From contig CM050653.1 of NCBI GenBank assembly GCA_027574665.1, positions 40,312,118 to 40,376,117 of the forward strand: a stretch of DNA of 64,000 nucleotides. Reading direction: 5' to 3'. This document shows, in pieces, positions 39,695 through 50,498 of this stretch. The stretch comes from Rhynochetos jubatus (Eukaryota > Chordata > Aves > Eurypygiformes > Rhynochetidae). Made by a program: the position numbers and the translations under genes. The notes beneath the pieces were generated by a model. It searched no databases, was not told the DNA's origin, and was given only the letters and a program-made list of their open reading frames with translations. Position 1 is the first letter of the stretch. Every line of letters begins with the position of its first letter.

Positions 39695-39700
39695 AATAAA
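39695..39700 (+). terminator. possible proximal poly(A) signal
   Basis: AATAAA about 1.4 kb into the 3'UTR, followed by TGTCTATGATC. Further AATAAA copies lie at 40,411-40,416 and 40,828-40,833. Use of any of them would keep the miR-125 site and first let-7 pair but remove the distal let-7 pair. None has as convincing a GT-rich element as the one at 44,571. Confidence 0.3.
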
Positions 39701-42419
39701 TGTCTATGATCTTTAAAAGCTTGGAGTCAGGGGGAAGTTAGCCCTTTCAGGGATACATCTATAAAATAAGCTTTTCTGAGAAGTGGAAAATTTTGGGGAG
39801 AATAGAGACATCTCCTAGCAAAATGTGACTGAGTCCCTGGAAGTATTTGATTTTATTCTTGTGTTCCAGTTTAGCTGTTAATAGCTCCTTAGAGACCGTA
39901 TCTGCATCGCTTCACCCTCTGGATAAGGCCTTTGGTGGCAAACGAGAATGGTTAAAGTAGGGACCAGAGGGCTTCTCCGTCCCTCTGCAACGGAACAATT
40001 CATGTATCAGTACTTAGGATTGGAAATCACGGGACTCACCCTTACTGTTTGCAAGAGAAGATCTCTGAAACATAAACATGGTCGTTGTCAAAAAAAGTCT
40101 GAAGAGCCTTAACCATCCTCCAAGGAAAGGGTTCGTCTCTGCCAGCCACCGTGCGCAAAAGTGACGCGAGACTGAAAGGCTCTTGACGAGTTTGTGAGAA
40201 ATCACAAGGTGCACTTTCCTTCTTGCTGCTTTTCCCCTCCAGGGAGTGTTACCTTTCTGGGTTTTGTAGAAATCCCGATGACGCGTGCAGCCAGATGGCT
40301 GCCGCTTGAGAGGAGGCTTAACCTAAAGGACCAGAAAGAGACAGACGGATTCACGAGAGGGCAGAACCTCTCGTGAAAGAAGGGTGAGGAAAAACACCTA
40401 AATGGAATAGAATAAAGTTAACTGTGCTGCTTTTCAGCCAAAGCCTCAAGGAAGCAAACTCTTCAAAGCAGGATGTTTCGGTTAGGCTTAATCTTGGGGC
40501 GGCATGGTTTCAAAACAGTCTTTAAAGGATAATCTTTTCCGCCGACGTCTGTCATTAAACTTGCGTGGCCGCTCAAAAGATGGGTATGAGACAGCTAGCT
40601 TACCATCAGCTTTTCCAGGGTCCGCCTGTGCGACGCCTCCCGTCTTGGGGTGGCCTGCCCTTGTGACAGACGTCCGCCTTCGTCTTGTATTGTTCAGTCC
40701 GAGAATTATTTGCAACCTGGGCTGTGAAAACTAATCAGCCTGCGAGATCTAGATACCAAAGAAAACTGGGTTTAAAAAGCTTTAATGTTTAGTTTGCAGT
40801 GTCCTTGCATTGATCCTATCACGTCTTAATAAAAAAGCCAGGTCTCCCGGTACCTTGGCCAGAGCTGCTGACGGTATTGGAGCATGCTAGAAGTGCTCTC
40901 GGGCTTTAATGCTTGTGGGGTTCCTCCTTCTCTGGGACTGGCAGGGAGCTCTTTTCCAAGCGTTAAAAAACCCCACGCAAAGTGGGCATTCAGGATTGTG
41001 TTGAGCTGCGGAAACCTTTCCGCCCCTCTCCAGCCTGCCCCACGTAGGAGGTGCCAGGCACTGACGTGTCCCTTTGTTATTTTGCGTGGAGCCGTTGCAC
41101 AGCCCCCAGTCCGGCTCTGTCAGGAAGAGGAATGGCTTGAACTCTGAGTTGCTGTCTGTTTAATTCAGTGGGATTTGCTTACAAACCAAACCTCAAGTGT
41201 TGGGCCTCACGTGTTGGGGAGCTTTTTCGTTTTAAAAACACTACTGTTAGGCTACCCAAAAGAATTCTCTGTCATAGATAGTGCTAAGCACACTTGGCCT
41301 CATTGAAAGGTGGTAGTGTAGCTTATAAAACGGAGTGGTTTATATGCAATGAAAATAAGGAGCGATAATAGACGACGCCAACATCAGATGCCCCATAGGG
41401 GCTTTTTAAAAGTAATACTTAAATGGGATTCAGACCTTGCTCTGGTTTTACCACGCGTGTTCTCAGGCTACGCCCCGGTATCATCACGTACGCGGTGAAA
41501 GCGTGCGGAGAGAAATAGGGAAGCTGGATCGCGAACCGAACAAGCACGCAGGGCAATCTTCTGACCCGGTGGGAATGGCCCGGAGAAAAGCGAGGTGAGC
41601 TCGTGCCTCTTAGCTCTGACGTTGGGGAACAACAGGTGTGGGTGACAGACCCGTCAGCTACAGCTCCCAAAGGAATTTCGCTGTGCCAGGTTAAACCGGT
41701 GGCTCTCGGTGCGTGTTTTGCTTGAGGGGACGTTACCAGCAGTCGGCGCGGCTGGTTTGGCTTCAGCCGCGAAGCGATCTTGTCCTTTCTCAGAACTGCT
41801 TAAGCGGGAACTTCGGCAGCAAGCTGAAGTAGACTCGGTGCTCGATAGCGCAGGTCCGTCAGATAATTCGCTCCTTTCTGCGTAGTTCCTTTTAAATGTG
41901 ACTTATTTAAGGAAGCCCGTAAGCCTTAGACTTGTAAAGAAAGCAGGGGAGGGATGCCAGCACCTGAAAACTGACGCCTACTGGGGCCAGTCGTAACCAA
42001 GCTGGGAGAAGGAACAAGGCATTTGGATGTGGCATTCCCTTGGAATTGCTGGAAAATGGGCCCAGTCAGTGTTACAGTTAAACCAAAATTAATTTCTGAA
42101 GAGGGCAGGCTTATCTTGCCATAACTTTGATCCTAAGTTGTTTTTTGTTCAGTTCTGGCTTAAAAAAATATAAATTGTGCCAAAGTGTTTTGTTTATTTT
42201 TTTTAAAGGAGTGTAAGCCAAACGGTGCCAAAAGGTAATAGGGTATTTAAAAGTAGAGATATTTAGACAAACAGTTTGGAGCTGTATAAAAAACAAACAC
42301 TGGTACTTGCGTTAGACAAATATTGTACCTTTGGTCTCGGAGTCCTTGGGAGTTTGAAACCCAGTTTGCCGGGGTACAAAACGCACAGCTAGAGATGCCA
42401 CTGTCCTTCTCTTGAAGTT

Positions 42420-42427
42420 CTACCTCA
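42420..42427 (+). promoter_or_regulatory. let-7 8-mer target site 3 (distal)
   Basis: CTACCTCA in the distal 3'UTR, sense strand, about 4.1 kb after the stop. It would be present only in transcripts that reach the distal poly(A) site. Confidence 0.65.
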
Positions 42428-42446
42428 CTTTGCGCAAGTAAATCGT

Positions 42447-42454
42447 CTACCTCA
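42447..42454 (+). promoter_or_regulatory. let-7 8-mer target site 4 (distal)
   Basis: CTACCTCA starting 27 bases after site 3, a spacing within the range reported for cooperative miRNA action. Followed 43 bases later by the 20-G tract. Confidence 0.65.
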
Positions 42455-42496
42455 ATTTAGCATCAGGCAGGTTGGAGAACTAACGGAGAATCTCCC

Positions 42497-42516
42497 GGGG
42501 GGGGGGGGGGGGGGGG
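42497..42516 (+). repeat. uninterrupted 20-G tract
   Basis: Twenty consecutive G after CTCCC in the TRIM71 3'UTR. In the transcript this could form an intramolecular G-quadruplex. Run length is also the kind of feature that sequencing and assembly get wrong, so the exact count is uncertain. Confidence 0.85.
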
Positions 42517-44570
42517 ATTCATCCTGCCTGTTGGACAAGCGTTTTAGCTGAAACGGAGATACTGAGTGTGTACAACGTGGCGGCTTCTCGCTTTTGGTTG
42601 CTTTTGGTTTTGCTGCCTGCTCGTGGAAATACTAAGCTGCCCTCGCTGGAGAGTGTGTCAATCAAACCAAGCGTTCGTACGTTCGGGCAGGCTGGACTGA
42701 GATCCCGGCAATGCTTTAGAGCTGGTTCCGTTTTCAGGCCGAAGTACGGAAGCGTGAACGTTTTTCAGTATTACGACGCTACTGGCTGATGTGACGTACT
42801 TCATTTGCAGTGTTCTTGTGTCCCTAAGGCCTTTAGGTCTTCTCTCTGCGAGAGAAAAACTTTGAGGCGTGCCTACCAACGTGTCCTGGTGGGAAAGACT
42901 GATGTGAGGATTGCTGGAAACTCGTGGCTGTACCAAATGCTTGAAGAGAATAAGATCCTGGCTTTTTTTTTTTTTTTGACTTGGTGATTGTATTCGTAGC
43001 TTTCTTGACTCAATGGGGTTTTTTCCACCATGACAAAGCAACCAAGGTCCTATTCCTGGAGGGCAGTTTCGGTTCAGACGTTCTCAGGAGAGGCAGTTGA
43101 AAACCAGCGTGTTGGGGGTGTTACGCAGCCTCACTGGCGGCGTGCAGCGTGCCCCTCGTTTTACCTGCGGAGTAAAGTTGCAGAAGCGCGTTTTCAGGTG
43201 ACTATAGCGAAAAAATCTTTTTTCCTCCCCTGCTCCCGTTAGGGGGTGACAGAAGTGGGTACAGGAGACCCCTGGTAATGATGGGCTGTGTTGGGTTTGG
43301 TAAATGTTATGGTGGAAAAACGTACATTGATGTCTCTAAGTGATCTTACGGGTTAACGAGCCAGACTGGCATCTTTTTCCATCATTGTTTAACCAATAAT
43401 GGTTCTAAAAAAATGCTTTGTGTACCTGCGTGGTCTTAGACCTTCTATTAATGATTGTATCAACTTACAAACTCAGGTAGATAATTTTTTAAGCTCTTTT
43501 GGTAGAGCCTTACTGACTGAATGTTAAGTGTCTGTGTAGCGACGTAGTTAAGTAACTTCCTTTTGAACTACCAGACTAGTTTAAAAAAAGAAAAAGTCCT
43601 TTTATAGGTTTGTAGAGTACTTTTCAGACAACGTAGTAGTTTTTCCTTCAGAGGGAGAAGATGGCCGTTTCTGGGGTTTGGTTTTAGTTTCTTTCCTAAA
43701 ATGACTAAAAGGTGGTTTTAACTAGTTCGTAAGGTGTGCTTAGTCACCCGAGGTGGTGGGGGGGGTTCTTGCTGTACGTGACTCTTGTTTGTACTGCGCG
43801 TTACCTGTCACGCGCCGCTCGGTGCGTGCGCCGTTCCTTGGAGCAGCGCCGGTGTTGGACACGAGCCTGTGGTTTAAGCCAGATAGAAACTGGAGGCCTT
43901 GAACAAGGTGGAGGTCGTCCGTGTGACTCCGACAGCGCAGATGTGTCGCTCTCCTCTCGTTTGATTGACTTGTAGATGTATGGCCCCATCTTACGAAACT
44001 TCGTTACTGGTGCGCGAGCGGCGTTGCAGCCGGATCCGGGAGGATTTTGTCAGTCCTTGGATGTTGGGTGTCTTGAGTCAATTGGTTTTGTAGTTTCCTC
44101 TTGTGTTGCAGTTGCTTCTTTTCCTGCTCTAGTGATTAATGGTGCTGCTCTCCTCGTCGTAATTAAAACCAAGTCTCAGCAGGACAGACCGTGCTCTGCT
44201 TTTAACGAGCTGGGCAGAGCTCTTTAATTGATAACGAAACAGGCTGTGACAAGGACTTCCACGCTCCAAAAAGGGGCATCGCAGGTCTACTTGGGTAAAA
44301 AGAAGCGACGCTCCGAGATGTCCGATGTCGAGTAGCGCGGAGGAGAAAGCGTGACAGGTTGTGCGCGGAGTTTTACGTAGAATAAGTGAGCAAACCGTTA
44401 GAACCCTTGTGTTACTGGAGGCTTCTGAATGTATCGTTGTGGTCCATGGGGAAGGCTGAAGGATGTAGCAAGGAGATGATGTATCAGCTACCGGCAGCCT
44501 TAAAACAAAGTCAGTGTCTCTCTGGACTTTAAAATGTTCCTATGCAGTTTATTTTATTTTTGTTTAATCA

Positions 44571-44576
44571 AATAAA
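44571..44576 (+). terminator. TRIM71: TRIM71 distal poly(A) signal
   Basis: AATAAA preceded by a T-rich upstream region (TTTATTTTATTTTTGTTT) and followed within 30 bases by a strong GT-rich element (GTGTGTGTGTTTGTGTGG at about 44,602-44,619). Cleavage is expected near 44,588-44,595. This fits the known length of vertebrate TRIM71 3'UTRs. Confidence 0.75.
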
Positions 44577-44619
44577 TGTGAGGTTTTTCATGGCAAACCT
44601 GCGTGTGTGTGTTTGTGTG

Positions 44620-47600
44620 GCCCAGATAAAGCAGCCTCTTCTGGGTGCCAAAAAGCGCATTCCTGAATTCGAACCTGCCTGCCTCCCCGTGCCGCCTGCA
44701 GGAAACCCGTGAGCGGGGGCACCTGCTTTGACAGGAGGGAGGAGGAGAAGGGTTGGGGTGCTGCGGGGAGGGGGGGGGGTGCGCTTGAAAACCAAACCAA
44801 CACCAACCCTGTAGGGCGTCAAACTCTCAGCTGTCTGATCTAAAACCCTGCCACGCGCCTGCCTGGAGGAGATGGCTTCATACTGAACTCCCTGCCTGCG
44901 CTCCATGCGGTTTTCCCAGCGAGTTCCCCGTTCAGCCGTGTTATGGCCGTTTCTTTGCACCCGGGTGCAAGGGCGAAGAAATGGAAACCCAGAAATGCTT
45001 TTTCCGAGGGGCACGGGACAGCAAAGACACCCTGAACTGTGCTGGTGGAGCGGGTGTTGTACGTGCCAGCAGCGCGTGGGTTAGCGGAAAAGGGGCTCGT
45101 TTTGCCGCAGGACGTTAGGAGAGGTTTGGAAAGGAAGGGTGAGCGTGGGAAGCTGCTCTTCAGCACGTATAAGCCTTGAGAGTCATGGCCGCTGTCAGAG
45201 CTCCCAGCGTGGCGGCAGTGGAGGTGGATTCCGGTCTCTGGAGGTGCTGACCCAGCTCTGCAGAGCGCTGATGCTTTCTGTGTCCCACTGTAGGGCTGCT
45301 CAGCACTGCCTGCGGTCTGTCCCTCGGAATGCTTGCCCAGACCATCACTTCATCCCTGGAGGAGCAGCTGGCGGTGTGTCAGCCGTACAGCGCTTCCAGT
45401 TGAAAGGATGGATGGCGAGGTGAAGGAGGGACAAAGGGCTCGGGCGTGTTTCAAGGCCAGCTTTGTGTGGTACTCATCCCTGTTCCTTGGCCTTCTCTGC
45501 CTCTCTTGGAAACCAGCCAGAGCCCAGAAGCTCAGAGAGCACCAGGAGATGGCTGTGGGCACATGTGCTGCACCGTCCTTGCACCGTGGCCATGGTGGTC
45601 TACTTTCTTGCCCGCTTTCTTGCCAGACCCGAGCTTGGCCCACGCCAGTGTGTGGGCGAGGGGGCTGAGACAGCAACAGGGGCACCTCTGCTGCTGCTGC
45701 TGCCGCAGGACAGCGTGAACCCTGACTTGACCCTCGCTGCTTTGCAAGTGGACTGTTACCATGGTGACGCCAGAGGGAGCGGGGTCTTGCCTGCCGCTTT
45801 CCCAGATGTGGTCTGGGGCTGCCGTTTCACCTCCATTAACGGCAAAACCGTGCAACCCAACAGCTGAAAGGCACCAGCGCTCACCCCTCTCTCCAAGGAG
45901 AAAGCAAGCCGGGCACTGCCTGGGTGAGCGCAGCCCAAGGGCAGCAGCGCAGCCGTTCTTGGGGACCGGGCTGAGCGCTGCTCCTCCAAACACACTCGAT
46001 GGGGTGTGATGGCTGCACCCCCGATCCAGCCCCGAGGGGAGCGCTGGGGGCCCCCCAGGTGAGTTGCCGTAGTGGCATGTGAATGCCCTGCATTGCGGGG
46101 TGACGGGGGAGGGCAGAGAAGAACCTCCTCTCTTCAGGGCCTGGGGCCACACAGCTGGCATCTTTAACCTGCGTGGGTTTAATCAGTCAGCCTTGAGGAG
46201 ATGGACATAGAGCCCCTTTTCTCCCTTTCGGAAAGGGAGATTCCTGATTTTTTCTTTAATTCCAGGGCTGGAGCTTGCTGCTGTGCTGCTTCATCGTGGC
46301 CGTCTTCCTGCTGAGGGGTCACACTGCCACTCCTGCAGCTGGCACATTGCTTGGGAAGAAGAAAACTTACTCTTTTCTGGCAGTTGCGGTTTGCTTGCGC
46401 ACGATCCCGCGGCAAAGCCGGGACGGCTGCGCTCCCTCGCCCTCAGGTTACTGAGAGCAGAAGGGGCCGGCCCTGATCTGGGGTGGCCGTTTGGAAGTGG
46501 GATGTTCCTGGGGGGGGGGTGGCTGGAGGCAAAGTACAACGCCAGCAGCACGGGGAGGTGATAAGGGTTTATCCCGGCGCTGCCCTGGAGATTAGCTGGG
46601 CAAAGTCTCGGAGCAGCTGAAACGCCACACAACAGGCAGCGAGGGGGCGGGAGGAGGGATGTTGTGTTCCAGGCTGGGCTCCGGCTGTCTCAGGCCTGGA
46701 TTAAGTCCCAGGGCAAGATGGCTCATCCCTTCTCCGGTGCTCACAACGCATCCCCAGAGGGTCCTCGCAGACAACGTCCTGGAGGAAAGGGGTGTTCCTC
46801 CAGCGTGGAAACTGCGTTGGAAAAAACGTACCTGCACCATGACCCCACCTTTAGGTCAAAGGAGAAGAAAACCACTGCCAACAGGCCAACCCCACCAGGG
46901 TCATCTGTCCAGCTAAGGCATATGTCACCCAGCACCGCCCTACGCCCCCCCGCCAGCTGCACTGACACAGCGTGAGCCTCTGCCGGCCGGTGGCTTTGTC
47001 CCCTGCGCCCACTCAACTCTTGCACCTTCTGGCAAACTGGCTCGTGGCACCCGCTGAGCCCAGCAGGCAGGGCCCCTCGGGTCTGGCAGAGCAGTGCTGC
47101 CACATCCGGGGCCGTAGAGGCCCCCCACTCACGACACTCCGTGCCGGCCTGCTCACGCTCGCCCTCACGCCAAGACTCTGCCACGGTGCCCACACAAACA
47201 GGGCCCAGACCCGCTTTTTGCAAGGGCAGCGCTAATGACAGGTCACTGCTGCGTGGCCCTACGCCCACCCACCCTGTTCCCGTAGGGGCGGGGGCAACTA
47301 CAGCAAGGAACAACCTCCCCCCCGGCTGCTGCAGGGCAGGGGACTGTAGCTCCACCAACAGAGCGGAGCTGGGTAAAACCCTCTTGGTGGAGGAACCCAT
47401 GGCTCTGCCGTGTCCCAACACAGCAGCTCACCCGCTCCTTCAGCGGCACTTGGTGCAGGTAAGGGGCCTTCTCCTTCCGCTCCAGTCCGTCTGCTCCTCC
47501 CAGAAGAGCCGCATCACACCCCCGTTACCCACGTCCGCTGGGTAAGAAGCGCCACTCCCGTTCAAAGCGGACGCCAAGCTCGCTGCCTTTAGGAAATGAC

Positions 47601-47620
47601 CGTCACGGAACACCTCCAGG
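44620..47620. other. tail-to-tail intergenic interval
   Basis: About 3 kb of GC-rich DNA between the inferred 3' ends of TRIM71 and CNOT10. It contains G runs (for example about 44,770-44,779 and 46,510-46,519) and a CTG repeat near 45,688-45,703. Many overlapping open frames, such as 46,741-47,421 on the minus strand, follow from high GC content; none shows a domain or conserved-looking composition. No promoter, RNA gene or mobile element is recognised. Confidence 0.6.
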
Positions 47621-47621
47621 C

Positions 47622-47770
47622 GCGCCTCTTGGTTTCCAGGTTTTATTAAAAATTTACAGAAGTGAACAGACTCCAGCACTTGGGGAAGGCAGGTGTCCTA
47701 GGTTAAAAAACATATACAAAAGCCCCAGCCCCCCCCCCGGGGCGGGGCAGCAGCGGGCGGAGGCACCGCC
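47622..47770 (-). other. CNOT10: CNOT10 3'UTR
   Basis: Short UTR between the stop codon and the poly(A) signal region. It contains a C/G homopolymer block (plus-strand positions about 47,729-47,746) of about 10 C followed by GGGGCGGGG. The exact end is estimated. Confidence 0.65.
47642..47647 (-). terminator. CNOT10: CNOT10 poly(A) signal
   Basis: AATAAA on the minus strand (TTTATT on plus), about 125 bases beyond the CNOT10 stop codon, followed by a G/T-containing element. It implies a 3'UTR of about 150 bases. Confidence 0.75.
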
Positions 47771-47925
47771 TCACTTCCTCTGCACCGTGGTGAAAGCTGG
47801 CATCTGAATGGGCTGGATGGAGTGGACTGGCTGAAAAACAGGCTTCTTCCGCACGTCCGAGAGCGTTTTCACAGAGGGGAGAAGCTGGTTTCTCTTGATG
47901 ATCTGCAGCGCCAGTTGAGTGTTAC
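47771..47925 (-). CDS. CNOT10: CNOT10 last coding exon, C-terminus
   Basis: Acceptor TTGCAG at 47,926-47,931, then 155 nt ending in TGA at 47,771-47,773. It begins by completing the Gly codon split after QNG, reads [16 protein letters not shown], and ends in the conserved tail [13 protein letters not shown]. This is the last helical stretch plus an extended proline-containing tail. Very secure. Confidence 0.95.
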
Positions 47926-49294
47926 CTGCAAGACAGCTGCTGATGAAAAACCAGCTACCTGGGTACCAGCTACGATCCCCGTTCTCGAGCGGAGAAGCCG
48001 GGCCCGGGCCGCCCGCACCAGCCGCCGTCCTGTTCGGCGACGTGCTGACGGGGCCACGGAAAGCCTCGGAGAAAAGGGAGTTTGAGAAAAAAAAAAAAAA
48101 ATACAAACGCCGGATTCTGCGTTCTTAGCTGGAAACATCAAGCTTTCACCTCGGCGCCGCAAGATGCCAGCGCACCTGCTAAATTCCCACAGGGCACCCT
48201 CTTCTCTCTCGCTCCCGTCCGCCTAGCGAGACTCCAGCTGGCACGCGGCACGCCCTCGCAGGCGGAATCACGAGCGTCGAGGGTGGTGACAAAGCGTGGT
48301 TTTTAAAAGAGGAAAGCTCATTTTTCTGCTCCTGTGCACGGCCCGTCAAACACGGCCCAACAGAATGGAAAACGTCGTCTATGTTGAAAGCTAAACCCAT
48401 CAAATCGTAGGAGAGAAGCCGCTAAGGGCTAAAAAGGACGTTCCTCCCGGTTATCGGATGCTTTTCTCCCACGGCAGGCTTAGTTTCAGTTCTTAGTTGC
48501 CATTTACAGCACAAACACCATCTTTAGCTCCTTTTGGCTACAGCCTTAGAAGGGGGCGAGAGGTGTGTGAATCCCCGTTTCTCCTCTCTGCTCTGCGGTT
48601 TGTTGCAGAAAGGGTTCCAAAATGCCAACCTCGAAACAGCTCTGGAGAGGTCTCAGCTCCGAGCACAAATGCTCCAGCCCTCCGCCCGCCCGCAGCACGG
48701 GACAACCGACCGGGCATGTCACAGCTCTGGGACGTTCAGCTCCCAAGCGGGACAGGGTTGCAACCGCCAGAGCCTCAGCGGGGCAGCTCCACCGGCTCAC
48801 GCTGCAGAACCAGCGCCACCTTCCCCGTTTCCCACCACGCAGAGGGGTTTTTTTCCAGGCAAACACAGTGAACCTTCAAAAGGAAGGATTGTGGAAGGGA
48901 AGCTTTGCTGGAGTACTCGCTACACAGCCCTTGACACGGCTTCTGTGGGAAACTGGGAGGGCAGCTGCCCTTTAATGGAAAGCCTTTCCAACCCTCTTCA
49001 CGGTATGAACCTCATCCAGGGTTTTACGGAGCCTGTCCAAGACTGCCGCTTCCTGCACACGGCACGGGAGGTTTCAGCTGGGAGGATGAATGTTGAGCAA
49101 GCCCAGAGTGTAAGAACAGGATGGCAGTCGGCTGCGGGAATGAGGGCGCAGCTACGCGGCTCCATAGCAGCCTAAAACGGAGACAGGGCCTAAAGGGTGT
49201 CACGCAAAACACAGGCACGACTGTAAGGACCGGGAGTAACGCCCTCCTGCCCTTGTATCCCGAATCAAGGTCGACAGAACATCTCAAAACTTAC
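47926..49294 (-). other. CNOT10: last CNOT10 intron
   Basis: 1.37-kb GT-AG intron, GC-rich, without a recognised element. A long overlapping set of open frames at about 48,497-49,175 has low-complexity composition and is not a gene. Confidence 0.9.
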
Positions 49295-49370
49295 CATTCT
49301 GTAACTCAAGATAGACAGCCAGCAGAATAGCCTCTGGAGGGATCTCTTTGGGGTGGATCAGCGAAGCAGC
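49295..49370 (-). CDS. CNOT10: CNOT10 coding exon ([14 protein letters not shown])
   Basis: 76 nt between CCCTAAG and a GTAAGT donor; starts in phase 0 and ends after the first base of the split Gly codon. The product, from [14 protein letters not shown] to AVYLELQNG, is one helix-turn-helix of the C-terminal TPR-like region and matches human with Ile for Val at one position (KEIPP). Confidence 0.95.
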
Positions 49371-50183
49371 CTTAGGGAAAAAGAGGAGGGTGGGGAGGAA
49401 AAAAGCACTTGAGAGACACATCCAGCTCCAAGAAAGCGCCCCTTGACAAGGCTGTGCTGGCCGAGCTGATGGTGACAACCAGACAGCGATTCATAATCAA
49501 AGAGAAGATTCTGTTGTCACTCAAAGACCCTCCGTTGGGTTCACGCACGCCAGGAGAGGCTGGGAGATTGTCTGCGCTGAAGGATTCTTTCACACGCGGG
49601 AGCAGCAGCACCTGCCGCGCGCCCATGTCGCTGCGAGTCTGTAACGCCCGGGCCGCTCCGCTGAGGTCACCTGTCACCTCAGCAGGGAAGGGTGGCAACC
49701 TCTGCTGCTCTAGCGTTTGAGTTGACAGTTGACACGGATCGGTCGTCAGCTTTTGGCACACACGTTTTTCAGCTATGATGTCAGCGGACTCATTGCAGAG
49801 GCAGAGACCTACCACACTTCACATCCACGGCCGGCCGTACGCTGCTCTGGGCTTTACACGCGCTCCAGAGCCCAAGCACAGACACCCGCCCAATCCTCAG
49901 AAGGAAAAAAAGGCAAGACAACGGCCTTAAGCAGTTGCGAACTTCACAGAATTCGAACCTACATGACGACCAGGGGGCGGTTTGGAAGACGGCTGTCTCC
50001 GTTCGCAGCCAGACGAGGCATGGGAGCAGCCTTCCTGACAGACACACACGGCATCACTGAAAGATGGGCCCCGGCCGTAAGACAGACCGCACGACACAGG
50101 CTACGTGCCGACAGAGCAGCACTGGAGAATTCTTGGGACAAGGGGCAGGAAAGAAACCTACTTCCAGGAGAATGGCTGTTTGT

Positions 50184-50405
50184 TCTCCCAGCCCTCAAGT
50201 GAAGGGCTGAAACGGCGTTAGGAGCCGATGAGAGCTAAACTCCCAGCCCTCAAGTGAAGGGCTGAAACGGCGTTAGGAGCCGATGAGAGCTAAACTCCCA
50301 GCCCTCAAGTGAAGGGCTGAAACGGCGTTAGGAGCTAATGAGAGCTAAACTCCCAGCCCTCAAGTGAAGGGCTGAAACGGCATTAGGAGCTGATGAGAGC
50401 TAAAT
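50184..50405. repeat. 55-bp minisatellite, four copies
   Basis: Four near-perfect head-to-tail units of exactly 55 bases; the word CCCAGCCCTCAAGTGAAGGG recurs at 50,187, 50,242, 50,297 and 50,352. Only a few bases differ (GCCGATG against GCTAATG or GCTGATG, and GGCGTT against GGCATT). Each unit holds a short inverted repeat, AGCCCT with AGGGCT around a 7-base loop. It lies in a CNOT10 intron, 317 bases downstream of the exon at 50,722-50,849. Confidence 0.95.
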
Positions 50406-50476
50406 GAAGAAAAAATAAATGGTCAAAATGGTTTTCTAGTTATACGCCATCATTTTGGCATGCTCTAAAAAAATAA

Positions 50477-50498
50477 ATATATATATATATATATATAT
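50477..50498. repeat. (AT)11 microsatellite
   Basis: Eleven AT units preceded by an A-rich stretch with AAATAA words, in the same CNOT10 intron as the 55-bp minisatellite. Confidence 0.9.

Larger units (their letters stand above)
1..44592 (+). other. TRIM71: TRIM71 (LIN-41) gene, 3' part: introns 1-3, exons 2-4 and 3'UTR
   Basis: TRIM71 is the vertebrate LIN-41: a cytoplasmic TRIM-NHL protein with RING E3 ligase activity that binds hairpins in target mRNAs through its NHL propeller and represses them in embryonic and progenitor cells. Seen here: three exons with canonical splice sites whose joined frame gives the end of B-box 2, coiled coil, filamin Ig domain and six NHL repeats, then TAA. 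From memory, the human protein is 868 residues; 584 lie here, so about 284 N-terminal residues (RING, B-box 1, start of B-box 2) are encoded upstream. All three exons start in phase 0. Exon 4 has no gaps against the human numbering I recall. The gene ends at a poly(A) signal at 44,571, tail-to-tail with CNOT10. The family assignment is very secure. The inclusion of bases 1-23,625 as intron 1 is inferred. Confidence 0.93.
38310..44592 (+). other. TRIM71: TRIM71 3'UTR (about 6.3 kb)
   Basis: No other gene is supported between the stop codon and the AATAAA at 44,571. The length fits the very long 3'UTR of vertebrate TRIM71. The proximal 150 bases carry a miR-125 site and two let-7 sites; a second let-7 pair lies at 42,420-42,454. 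Internal poly(A) signals occur at 39,695, 40,411 and 40,828. The distal half (about 40-44.5 kb) is notably richer in CpG than the introns, for example around 43,798-43,832. A run of 20 G lies at 42,497-42,516. Frames inside it, such as the Arg-rich antisense frame at 40,488-40,715, resemble no known protein. Confidence 0.8.

Noticed and set aside
40488..40715. Arg-rich minus-strand frame in the TRIM71 3'UTR
   Set aside because: Looks superficially like a basic RNA-binding peptide but starts and ends without supporting context and matches no family I know.
45532..46161. 209-codon minus-strand frame in the intergenic interval
   Set aside because: Low stop density from high GC; no protein-like pattern.
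46741..47421. 226-codon minus-strand frame between the two genes
   Set aside because: Composition is what GC-rich noncoding DNA gives (Gly, Ala, Pro, Arg and Ser); no domain, no recognisable family, and many equally long overlapping frames exist.
48534..49175. 213-codon plus-strand frame in the last CNOT10 intron
   Set aside because: Antisense to CNOT10, GC-rich, overlapped by other long frames and without any motif.
49729..50202. 157-codon plus-strand frame
   Set aside because: Ends inside the minisatellite and shows no family resemblance; intronic antisense.
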